Below are positions 7,437 to 14,903 of a DNA stretch of 34,812 nucleotides, in pieces. Source of the stretch: JAIPEL01 sp050115795 (GTDB lineage Bacteria; Desulfobacterota; Desulfobacteria; Desulfobacterales; CAFBRK01); assembly GCA_050115795.1 (NCBI GenBank), contig JASFPT010000010.1, positions 1 to 34,812 on the forward strand, written 5' to 3'. Numbering within the stretch: the stretch's first letter is position 1; each line of letters opens with the position of its first letter. The position numbers and the translations under genes were made by a program. The notes below the pieces were generated by a model. The model made no database searches, was not told the origin of the DNA, and worked only from the letters and a program-made list of their open reading frames with translations.

Positions 7437-10042
7437 GTCGGGGTCTCCTCGAGGATTTTTCTCAGCTGCCGGTCGAGAGCTTCGATTTTTTCAGACAAGC
7501 TTTCGGTGGCCTCCACGGCACGATCCAGGGCCTCTTCCCGGCCGATCTTCTCCAGCGTGTAGGCCGCCTCCATGGCGTCGTCGCAGCGGAAATTGCCCAC
7601 CATCCCCTTCAGGGCATGGGCGGTTCGCTCCAGAATCTTTGCCTTGCCGTTGTCGATGGCCGCCCGGATCTGGGCCATCATAACCGGGTGCTCGGCGATG
7701 AACATCTCCACGGCCTCGCGCAGAAACTCCGGGTCGTCGTCAAAGGCCCGGAGGATCGAGTCCCGGTCGATTCCGCAGGCTGGTGGGACATCCCCCGACG
7801 ATGCGGCTCCGGTCGAACCGGCGTCGTCCGTTTTCCGGACCAAGGCGCGGATCGAGGAAAAAAGCATTTCAGACGAGATCGGTTTGGACACATAATCATC
7901 CATGCCGGCTTCGATGCACCGTTCCCGGTCCCCTTTCATGGCATGGGCGGTCATCGCGATGATCGGAATATGGCCCCCCGTCTCCATTTCTCTCTTTCGA
8001 ATGGCTCGGGTGGTGGCAAAGCCGTCCATTTCAGGCATCTGCACGTCCATGAGCACCACGTCGAAGTCGCGGCCGGACAGGGCCTCCAGTGCCTGTACGC
8101 CGGTGTCGACGATCACCGCCCGGTGCCCCCGGCGGCCCAGCAGCCTGGAGATGAACTTTTGATTGAAAGGAGTGTCTTCGGCCACCAGGATGTCAAGCGT
8201 CGGTCCGTCATCGGGGGCGGCTTCCGACGGTCTGTTTTGCAGCGTTTCCTCCGACACCGCCGTGATGCCGAGGGCGACTTGCACCGCCGAAAGCAGCTCC
8301 TGGTGCCGGGCCGGCTTGATCACGGTAGTCCGGACCCCCAGGGGGGAAACCTCCCGCAGGGTTTTCCGGGAGTTTGTGTTGAGCATGAGGATCGAGGGGA
8401 CCGGTTCCGCGGCCGAGGCCTCGATTCGGGTCAGCAGCGTCGTCCCGTCGGTTTCGGGCATGTCAGAATCCACCAGAAGAAGATCGACATCGGGGGCCTG
8501 CTCGAGTCGTGTCAGCGCTTCTTTCGCACTGGATGCCGTTTCTACGGTCAACCCCCAGCTGGAGAGCATCTCCGCCAGGATGTCGCAGCTAGTGGTGTTG
8601 TCGTCCACGATCAGGGCCCGAGCCCCCTGCCGGCTTTTCAGGGAGACCGCCGGCGCCTCTCGTTCGGATTCTTCTCGCTGGACGCCGAAGCGGGCCGTGA
8701 ACTGAAAATCGCTTCCATTGCCGGGGGAGCTGTCCACGAAGATGCGACCGGCCATCAGCTCCACCAGCTGCCGCGATACGGCAAGGCCGAGACCCGTTCC
8801 GCCGAAACGTCGGGTGGTGCTGCCGTCTGCCTGCTGAAAGGGACTGAAGATCGCCTCGGTTTTGTTCTCCTCGATGCCGAGGCCGGTGTCGCGCACCGAG
8901 AAAAAGAGATCCGCGGTCCGTCCGTCGGCCGATTTGGGCGATACCGTCAGCACCACCTCGCCTTTTTCGGTGAACTTGATGGCGTTGCCCACCAGGTTGA
9001 GAATGATCTGGCGGAGCCGGTTCGGATCGCCGACGACCATGTCGGGCGTATCGGGCGCGATCCGACAGGCGAGCTCGAGACCCTTGCGGTGGGCGTCTCT
9101 GGCCATGATCTTGAGTGTTTCCCCCAGAAAATCCCGCAGACCGAAGGGAATTTCCTCCAGTTCGAGCTTGCCGGCCTCGATTTTCGAAAAATCGAGGATG
9201 TCGTTGATGATGGCCAGCAGAGAATAGGCAGATGAGGTGACGACACCCAGGTCCTCCCGCTGTTCAGGGTTGAGCTGGGTGTCTTTGAGCAGTTCGACCA
9301 GGCCGATGATGGCGTTCAGGGGCGTGCGGATTTCATGGCTCATGTTGGCCAGAAATTCGCTTTTGGAGCGGTTGGCCGCCTCGGCGGCCGCCTTCTGCTG
9401 CTGAAGGGCTTCTGCACGCTTTCTGCGGGTCACGTCCCGAATGATGCCCCGGAATCCCTTGGCCTCTCCCTTGGCGTCGCCCATCAGGGACACCGATGCC
9501 TCCAGGTAGCGGTGATGGCCTGCGGCATCGTCGAATTCGCAACCGAAGACATCGGCTGTCTGACCGGTTTCCAGGATGTTGTCGAGGATTCCCTGCAGGG
9601 AGCCATCATTGTCCACCCGCAGGGCTTCGCGAATCTGCATCCCGAAGAGCCTGTCGGTGGCTATTCGGAGGATTTTGGGCGCTGCGTCGTTGAAAAATAC
9701 GATTCGGCCGTCCAGGTCGGTTTCGTAGTATCCGTCTTCGATGTTTTCGATGATGGTGCGGTAGCGCTCTTCGCTGGCGACCAGGGCTTCCTCGGCTTCC
9801 CGGCGCTTGTTGATGGTGTATTGGGCATGGGAGCCGAAGATCATGAAAAAACACAGCGCGAGCATACGGGTGGCAATGCCCCGGATATCGAACCCGATGA
9901 AATTTCGGTAGAAGTCTCCTTCGGTGCTGAGAAGATACTGCAAGGCGGAGTCGAGCATCCAGTAGACCAGCGCCAGACCGATACCGAAGAAAACCATGGT
10001 TTCGGCAAACGAGAACTTCAGAGAAGGACCGTCTTTTTGCAT
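7433..10042 (-). CDS. BarA-like hybrid sensor histidine kinase (PAS-HisKA-HATPase-REC-REC-HPt)
   Basis: The 869-residue protein has two hydrophobic segments near the N-terminus (about 14-36 and 55-72) with only a short loop between, then a PAS domain (84-210, SEERYRTIIENIEDGYYETD). HisKA follows with H236 in MSHEIRTPLNAIIG. The HATPase domain has NLVGNAIKFTEKGE, DTGLGI and FGGTGLGLA. Receiver 1 (about 476-590) carries D525 and receiver 2 (about 616-735) carries D666. The HPt domain (about 765-860) has H809 in TAHALKG. This is a complete phosphorelay in one chain, able to pass phosphate to a separate regulator, most simply the HD-GYP protein encoded next. The small periplasmic loop suggests sensing inside the membrane or through the PAS domain. 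GGAAGGGG precedes the ATG at about 8 bases. It heads the minor-pilin operon. Confidence 0.95.
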   Translation of the reverse strand: MQKDGPSLKFSFAETMVFFGIGLALVYWMLDSALQYLLSTEGDFYRNFIGFDIRGIATRMLALCFFMIFGSHAQYTINKRREAEEALVASEERYRTIIENIEDGYYETDLDGRIVFFNDAAPKILRIATDRLFGMQIREALRVDNDGSLQGILDNILETGQTADVFGCEFDDAAGHHRYLEASVSLMGDAKGEAKGFRGIIRDVTRRKRAEALQQQKAAAEAANRSKSEFLANMSHEIRTPLNAIIGLVELLKDTQLNPEQREDLGVVTSSAYSLLAIINDILDFSKIEAGKLELEEIPFGLRDFLGETLKIMARDAHRKGLELACRIAPDTPDMVVGDPNRLRQIILNLVGNAIKFTEKGEVVLTVSPKSADGRTADLFFSVRDTGLGIEENKTEAIFSPFQQADGSTTRRFGGTGLGLAVSRQLVELMAGRIFVDSSPGNGSDFQFTARFGVQREESEREAPAVSLKSRQGARALIVDDNTTSCDILAEMLSSWGLTVETASSAKEALTRLEQAPDVDLLLVDSDMPETDGTTLLTRIEASAAEPVPSILMLNTNSRKTLREVSPLGVRTTVIKPARHQELLSAVQVALGITAVSEETLQNRPSEAAPDDGPTLDILVAEDTPFNQKFISRLLGRRGHRAVIVDTGVQALEALSGRDFDVVLMDVQMPEMDGFATTRAIRKREMETGGHIPIIAMTAHAMKGDRERCIEAGMDDYVSKPISSEMLFSSIRALVRKTDDAGSTGAASSGDVPPACGIDRDSILRAFDDDPEFLREAVEMFIAEHPVMMAQIRAAIDNGKAKILERTAHALKGMVGNFRCDDAMEAAYTLEKIGREEALDRAVEATESLSEKIEALDRQLRKILEETPT

Positions 10043-10358
10043 CGGGCAACCCCTTCCACCGTGCGAGTCGGACCGTCAAAGGCGGTAGAAATTTAGCGTT
10101 AACTTAGCCACATTGCCCCAAAAAGTCAAAAAAAATGCGGCAGCTTAGGGCGGGAGGCCCTGCGGCGGTGGCATCGATGACGGATCCGTGGTAAAAGGGT
10201 GCCGGCTGCGGCGCGTCGGCGATGTGCGGCACGATGCGGCCCGCGCGTGACCCTGAAGGATAAGACACCGCTCGAACCCTGCCGGCGGCCGACAGCAGCC
10301 AAACCTCTTGCGGACGAGTTCCCTCTCGGACCAAGCGCTTCCCGGAAGATGACCCGGT
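10043..10358. other. Divergent intergenic region between kinase and GT-C/TPR genes
   Basis: This 316-base stretch separates the kinase (minus) from the GT-C/TPR gene (plus). The first 95 bases are AT-rich and hold the candidate kinase promoter. The remainder is GC-rich and shows no convincing gene, strong terminator or promoter. Long open frames crossing it on the minus strand are antisense to the following gene and look like by-products of base composition. Confidence 0.5.
10101..10129 (-). promoter_or_regulatory. Candidate promoter for the kinase/minor-pilin operon
   Basis: On the minus strand TTGACT (10124-10129) and TAAGTT (10101-10106) are 17 bases apart. The -35 is good and the -10 is poor. 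The leader to the kinase start would be about 50 bases. Nothing better was seen in the divergent region. Confidence 0.35.
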
Positions 10359-12506
10359 ATGGAAGAAAAGTTCCCAGCGAGACCTGACAACGCTCCTCCA
10401 TCTGCGGCAGCGGACGACGCCCTCGGCAGTCGGTGCGACGAAAAGCCCCCGACCCGGGGCCTTACCGTTTTCCAGCCCTTTATCGTACCGTCCTCGTTGT
10501 TGATCCTTTTCCTGTTGCTCATTTATGGAAACAGTTTCCACGGTGCGTTCCATTTTGACGACATGGACAATATCGTTGACAATCCGAATGTTCAAGCCGA
10601 TCGCCTGTCTCTGGAGGACTTGTCCCGGGCCGTTCACGGCCTTGACAGAAGCACCGGAGCCGGGATTCATCGACCCGTTTCCTTTCTGACCCTGGCGGCA
10701 AATCATGCCCTGAACGGTATTGCCCCCTTCGGCTACCACCTGGTGAATTTTTCGATTCACGCAATTGCCGCACTGGTTCTGTTTTTCTTGACCCTTCGCA
10801 TTTTGCGTCTGACGCCCTTCGGACGAAATCGGCCAGCGGAAAGCCTTATCGGAATCGCGCTGCTCAGCGCGGGGCTCTGGGCGAGCCACCCGATCCAGGT
10901 GACGGCGGTCACCTATATCGTGCAGCGGATGACGGGGCTTGCCGCTTTGTTTACGATGATCTCCATGTACAGCTACATCAAGGCCCGAACCGCCGAAGGC
11001 GGCATTTCCCCCATCGTTTACGGGGCTGTTTGCCTGCTGTCCGGCCTTCTTGCGGTGGGCAGCAAAGAGAATGCGGCCATGCTGCCGATCAATCTCGCCC
11101 TGGTCGAGATCTTTCTTTTCTCCGCTTCCAGGGGACAGCGGCGCAAATATGTCTGGGTGGTGATGGGCGGCGCATTGCTGTTGGTGGCGGCAGCCGGTTT
11201 TCTGTTGACCGGCCCTGCGAACCTGTTGGCCGGATACGAATCCCGTCCCTTTTCCCTGGGTCAGCGGTTGATGACCGAACCGCGCGTGTTTCTGTTCTAC
11301 ATCAGCCTGCTTTTGTATCCGGTCAGCGACCGGTTCACGATGCTTCATGACGTCACGGTTTCCACCGGCCTCTTTTCGCCTTGGACGACCCTGCCGGCGA
11401 TCGTGCTTGTTCTCGGTCTGCCGGCCGTCGCCTTTTTTCTTCGCAACCGCCTGCCGCTGCTGTCTTTCTCGTTTCTCTTTTTCTGGGTGAACCACCTCAT
11501 CGAGGGCACCGTCGTGCCGCTGGAGATCGTTTTCGAGCACCGCAACTACCTGCCGTCGATCTTCTTTTTCCTGCCCATGGCCGCCGGTTTCGTCTGGCTT
11601 CTGGAGCGTTATCCCCGCCGGCACCTGCTGACCATTTCCGCTTCAGCCCTGGTGACGTTCTTTCTCTTTTCGCAGGGCCACACGGTCCGCATGAGAAACG
11701 AGCTTTTCGACTATCCGCTGCTGCTGTGGGGGGACAACGTGAAAAAATCCCCGGGTCTTCACCGGCCCCACCACAACCTGAGCAGCGCCTATTTTGCCGT
11801 GGGCGAGCCGGCAAAGGCCGTCGCAGAAGCCCGAAAAGCCCTGGCTGCCCGGGCAGCTGCCACAAGACGGCAAAAATACATCACCTGGTACAACCTCGGA
11901 ACCTATCATCTGTACATCGGCGAGCTGGCTGAGGCTTCGGAATGCTTTTTCAAAGCCCTTGAAATCGAGCCGCGCGACCCGAAAATCTACCACAAAATTG
12001 CAGCGGTCAAACAGATCCAGGGCGATCTTGGCGCCGCCGAGATCTATGTGCGCGAGGCGCTCCGGCTCAGCCGGGGCGCCCCGGAATTTTGGCCGACCTA
12101 TGCGCTCATTTTGCTCAAAAAGGGAGCGGTGGATGCGGTGATCCGGATGGCCGGGGCCCAACTAAAGCGCCCCGGGGCCGACGACCATTGGTTCTACCTC
12201 CTGGGGGAAGCGTTCCGGCAGCGGCAAAACCTGCCACGGGCGGCGGCTTTCTTCTCCTTGTACGCGAAACGGGCACCGGACCAGATCGCTCCGCAAGCGG
12301 CCCTGGTTGAAATCTATTCGACCCTGGGGATGAAACAGAAACAGCGCAGCGCGGCGCTGCGGTTGCTGTTCCTCGTCAAGCAGCAAAGGCTCAAAGACGT
12401 GTTGGAGGATTTTCACCTGCGTTACAATTCCATGGGGCGGGATCGGATCGAGCGGATCGAAAAGGCGGTTTCCGGGGCGCTGTGTGACGTGGGGGGCGGA
12501 TCCTGA
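10359..12506 (+). CDS. TMTC-like GT-C membrane glycosyltransferase with C-terminal TPR repeats
   Basis: The protein has 715 residues. After a 38-residue hydrophilic tail comes a first membrane helix (about 40-56) and then FHFDDMDNIVDNPN (64-77), the acidic first-loop motif expected of GT-C enzymes. RPVSFLTLAANHALNG and FGYHLVNFSIHAIAALVLF follow, typical of the TMTC/O-mannosyltransferase-like bacterial family. About ten membrane helices run to about residue 430. The C-terminus (about 455-680) holds TPR-like helices (HHNLSSAYFAVGEPAKAVAEARKAL, YNLGTYHLYIGELAEASECFFKALE). Such proteins probably transfer a sugar from a lipid carrier to a protein or glycan on the outer face of the inner membrane; the substrate is unknown. 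It stands on the opposite strand, inside the pilus locus, so pilin or the large pilus protein is a possible acceptor (inference). The start lacks a clear Shine-Dalgarno and could lie slightly downstream. Confidence 0.85.
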   Translation: MEEKFPARPDNAPPSAAADDALGSRCDEKPPTRGLTVFQPFIVPSSLLILFLLLIYGNSFHGAFHFDDMDNIVDNPNVQADRLSLEDLSRAVHGLDRSTGAGIHRPVSFLTLAANHALNGIAPFGYHLVNFSIHAIAALVLFFLTLRILRLTPFGRNRPAESLIGIALLSAGLWASHPIQVTAVTYIVQRMTGLAALFTMISMYSYIKARTAEGGISPIVYGAVCLLSGLLAVGSKENAAMLPINLALVEIFLFSASRGQRRKYVWVVMGGALLLVAAAGFLLTGPANLLAGYESRPFSLGQRLMTEPRVFLFYISLLLYPVSDRFTMLHDVTVSTGLFSPWTTLPAIVLVLGLPAVAFFLRNRLPLLSFSFLFFWVNHLIEGTVVPLEIVFEHRNYLPSIFFFLPMAAGFVWLLERYPRRHLLTISASALVTFFLFSQGHTVRMRNELFDYPLLLWGDNVKKSPGLHRPHHNLSSAYFAVGEPAKAVAEARKALAARAAATRRQKYITWYNLGTYHLYIGELAEASECFFKALEIEPRDPKIYHKIAAVKQIQGDLGAAEIYVREALRLSRGAPEFWPTYALILLKKGAVDAVIRMAGAQLKRPGADDHWFYLLGEAFRQRQNLPRAAAFFSLYAKRAPDQIAPQAALVEIYSTLGMKQKQRSAALRLLFLVKQQRLKDVLEDFHLRYNSMGRDRIERIEKAVSGALCDVGGGS

Positions 12507-12587
12507 CTCCGGTACGGGATATCTTCCACCAAACGGTCTGCAGCGAGGCGTTTTTCGATTCCCATCCGCGAGAAATCCCATTGCGGT

Positions 12588-12623
12588 AAAAAGGCGGCAC
12601 CGATAAACTGGTGCCGCCTTTTT
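12588..12623. terminator. Bidirectional Rho-independent terminator
   Basis: A perfect 14-bp stem AAAAAGGCGGCACC (12588-12601) and GGTGCCGCCTTTTT (12610-12623) with an 8-base loop lies between the converging GT-C/TPR and pilin genes. A and T runs on both flanks allow it to work in both directions. It is 82 bases after the plus-strand stop and 42 bases after the pilin stop. Confidence 0.95.
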
Positions 12624-12664
12624 GCGGAGGCAGACTGGCGCAGACTTTCAGCCCGTGCCGATCG

Positions 12665-13081
12665 CTATCCGCTCTGGGTCTGGGGGAGCAGGATGGATCG
12701 GGGGTAGTCCGTGTATTTGTTGGGGTCGGTCTCCTGGGCAGGATAACGCACCGTGAACGTCACATTGGTATCGCTCGTCACCCACTCCATGATTTTAAAA
12801 TCCGGTCCGATATTGAGTCCCACCTCGTTGCTGCCGTAGGTGATGGCGCCGATGGTCTTGCCGTCGAGCAGTTCACTGGCAAAGTGCTGGTTGATGCGCA
12901 CCTTGAGCTCGGAAACCGCCGTATAGACGGCCTTCTCCCGCGCCCGGGTCTGAAGGTCGAAAAATTTCGGAACGGCCACCGCCGCCAAAATCCCCATGAT
13001 CACCAGAACCGCGATGATTTCGATCAGGGTGAAGCCCTCTTCGTTTTTAAGCGGATTTTGTCCCTTTTTCTTGCTTTCCAT
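12665..13081 (-). CDS. Type IV pilin, MshA/PilA-like (probable major subunit)
   Basis: This is a 138-residue prepilin. The leader MESKKKGQNPLKNEEG is cleaved before FTLIEIIAVLVIMGILAAVAVPKFFDLQ. The +5 glutamate and the PKFFDLQ ending of the helix recall MSHA pilins, while the small C-terminal domain is simple. No cysteine pair is present, unlike many PilA proteins. The start is the ATG at 13079-13081 with GGAGG ten bases upstream; the frame is open to 13270, but a sigma-54 promoter lies in that stretch, which excludes the longer start. It is followed by a strong terminator and preceded by its own promoter, as expected for the highly expressed shaft subunit. It is separated from the minor pilins, which form another operon. 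Confidence 0.93.
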   Translation of the reverse strand: MESKKKGQNPLKNEEGFTLIEIIAVLVIMGILAAVAVPKFFDLQTRAREKAVYTAVSELKVRINQHFASELLDGKTIGAITYGSNEVGLNIGPDFKIMEWVTSDTNVTFTVRYPAQETDPNKYTDYPRSILLPQTQSG

Positions 13082-13162
13082 GATGCACCTGCCTCCGTTG
13101 GATTTTTTGTTTTGCCGGATGCCCGCGTTGCGTCTGAAATCGGATCGTTTGCACCTGACCAA

Positions 13163-13178
13163 AGCACATCCCATGCCA
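13163..13178 (-). promoter_or_regulatory. Sigma-54 promoter of the pilin gene
   Basis: The minus strand reads TGGCATGGGATGTGCT. This fits the -24/-12 consensus (TGGCAYR, four bases, then YTGCW) with the GG and GC doublets at the exact required spacing; only the first base of the -12 element deviates. Transcription would start near 13152, giving a leader of about 70 bases with a good ribosome site. The neighbouring gene encodes a sigma-54 activator, and pilin genes are classical sigma-54 targets. Confidence 0.82.
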
Positions 13179-13226
13179 CCTTTGCCCATCGATTTGGCAT
13201 GGCCCCTGGTTGATGTTACAACTATC

Positions 13227-13247
13227 TGTAAATAAAGCATATTTACA
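13227..13247. promoter_or_regulatory. Palindrome, probable upstream activator site for the pilin promoter
   Basis: TGTAAATA (13227-13234), a 5-base spacer, and TATTTACA (13240-13247) form a perfect inverted repeat in AT-rich DNA. Its centre is about 85 bases upstream of the predicted start, a usual place for a sigma-54 enhancer site. The Fis-type helix-turn-helix of the adjacent activator is the obvious candidate to bind it. Confidence 0.55.
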
Positions 13248-13422
13248 TAAGACAAAAATGCCCGGTGCATCCGGAACAGATCCGATATCGGAAAATATCA
13301 TGAGCCGTCCTGCACACTTTGATGAAAAACCGACAAAAAATGTAGATTTGTCTTAACCCTCTGTCATCATTGCCTTACATCTTCGATGAAAAGGGAACCG
13401 GGCGGTCGATGGCTTTTTCTTT

Positions 13423-14769
13423 TCAGGGCTTCAGGGAGTTCACGTCGATATCGAGTTTTTTGATCCGGTGCCACAGGCTCCGCTCTTTGATTCCGAGAAG
13501 CCGGGCGGCCTTGACCTGAACCCCCCCGCACCGGGTCAGGGCCTCGATGATCATTCCCCGTTCGATCTCCCGCAGCTTCATGTCGAGATTCTGGTCTTCG
13601 GACAAGGGGGAGTCTTCGTCGGGCAGTTTCGTGCGCGATTTCCAGTCCCGGCTCAGATTGGCCGGCAGATGGGGCGGTAAGACCTGATCGGAGGCCAGTA
13701 CCGATGCCGATTCGATGACGTTTTGCAGCTCCCGCACGTTCCCGGGCCAGGTATAGCTCGACAAGACCTGAAGGGTTTCGGGAGACACGGTCAGGGATTT
13801 GCCCTGACGGGAAATGAACTCTTCCACCAGTGCCGGGATGTCTTCCTTTCGCTCCCGCAAGGGGGGCAGGTGCATCGAAAAGACGTTGAGGCGAAAAAAC
13901 AGGTCCTGGCGGAATTTTCCGTCTTCCACCATTTTGGAAAGGTCCTTGTTGGTGGCGGCAATGAACCGAATGTCGACCCGGACCGATCGAACCCCGCCGA
14001 CCCGCTCAAACTGGGCCTCCTGCAGCACCCGGAGCACTTTGGCCTGGGTCTCCAGCGGCATATCTCCGATTTCGTCCAAAAACACCGTGCCGCCCGAAGC
14101 AATTTCCAATTTACCGAGTTTTCGGCTGTCGGCGCCGGTAAATGCCCCCTTTTCGTGTCCGAACAGCTCGCTTTCCAAAAGTCCGGAAGGAATGGCGGCG
14201 CAGTTGAGCGCCACAAAGGGCTTCCCGGAGCGCTTGCTGTGCTCATGGATGCTCCGGGAGATCAGCTCCTTGCCGGTTCCGGTTTCGCCGAGAATCAAAA
14301 CCGTCGAGTCGGTGGCGGCCACCTTCAGGATCTGATTAAACACGCCCCGCATGGCGCGGCTCTGTCCAATGATCTGGGGGAACATCCGCTGCGATTCGAC
14401 CCGGCTCAGCAGATCGGTGACCTGGTCGAATACGAGGGTATAGCGGCCCATGTCGTCCTTCTGGGAGCCGATATTTTTTTCCGAAACCGGCAGCTCTTTC
14501 AAAACACCGAGTTGCTCGGTTTTCAGCACGAATTGTTCCACGGGTCCCAAGAGTCGTCTGGCGATCAGCAACCCGACGATGAAGGTGACGATCAGCATGA
14601 CCGTGCCGAAGCTGAAGACGTAGCGTTCCGGCGATTCTTCCAGACGGAGAAAATAGCGGGTCAGGTTGTAGGCAACGATAACTGAAATTACTGAAATTCC
14701 GGCGAATATAATCGGAATGATGATGTACAGGCTGATGCTGAATCGGATGTCTTTAACGGATTTTGCCAT
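13423..14769 (-). CDS. Membrane-anchored sigma-54-dependent transcriptional activator
   Basis: The protein has 448 residues. Two membrane helices (about 12-36 and 52-70) separated by a short loop are followed by a HAMP-like segment (RRLLGPVEQFVLKTEQL) and no receiver domain. The AAA+ domain (about 132-360) has Walker A GETGTGKE (161-168), the sigma-54-contacting loop GAFTGA (208-213), Walker B GGTVFLDEIGD and the arginine-finger region. A Fis-type helix-turn-helix ends the protein (about 395-440, GGVQVKAARLLGIKERSLWHRI). It should open sigma-54 promoters, most likely that of the downstream pilin. Most pilin activators (PilR) are soluble response regulators with a separate kinase PilS. Here the sensor-like membrane part and the activator are one protein. 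It lies 134 bases after the platform gene. No strong Shine-Dalgarno is seen at the ATG. Confidence 0.92.
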   Translation of the reverse strand: MAKSVKDIRFSISLYIIIPIIFAGISVISVIVAYNLTRYFLRLEESPERYVFSFGTVMLIVTFIVGLLIARRLLGPVEQFVLKTEQLGVLKELPVSEKNIGSQKDDMGRYTLVFDQVTDLLSRVESQRMFPQIIGQSRAMRGVFNQILKVAATDSTVLILGETGTGKELISRSIHEHSKRSGKPFVALNCAAIPSGLLESELFGHEKGAFTGADSRKLGKLEIASGGTVFLDEIGDMPLETQAKVLRVLQEAQFERVGGVRSVRVDIRFIAATNKDLSKMVEDGKFRQDLFFRLNVFSMHLPPLRERKEDIPALVEEFISRQGKSLTVSPETLQVLSSYTWPGNVRELQNVIESASVLASDQVLPPHLPANLSRDWKSRTKLPDEDSPLSEDQNLDMKLREIERGMIIEALTRCGGVQVKAARLLGIKERSLWHRIKKLDIDVNSLKP

Positions 14770-14903
14770 GACGGATACCGAAGGTAAGGGTTCGTGAATT
14801 CAGGGTTCCCGGATCGAGGCCGCCGCCGGTGCGGGACCCGATGTTCAGACGAGTTCCTTGTTGGCGGCCGACCCCGCCCACCATAAACGACTACGCCATC
14901 TTC

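Larger units (their letters stand above)
13082..13422. other. Regulatory intergenic region upstream of the pilin
   Basis: These 341 bases hold no gene I can support. Apart from the sigma-54 promoter and the TGTAAATA palindrome there is a second inverted repeat, GACAAA (13332-13337) with TTTGTC (13347-13352), and TAAGACAAA at 13248-13256 recurs inverted as TTTGTCTTA at 13347-13355. These could be further activator or IHF-type sites. Confidence 0.5.

Noticed and set aside
7616..9235. A 539-codon plus-strand open frame
   Set aside because: It lies wholly antisense to the hybrid kinase, whose motifs are unmistakable; its composition is low-complexity H/R/G and no family is recognisable.
10081..10088. 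GGCGGTAG, identical to the core of the ops/RfaH element
   Set aside because: Only the first eight bases fit and the rest (AAATTT) does not; a chance match is expected about once in a window this size.
10104..11624. A 506-codon open frame on the minus strand
   Set aside because: It is antisense to the GT-C/TPR gene, rich in Q, R, H and G with no domain, and matches the codon shadow expected of GC-rich coding DNA.
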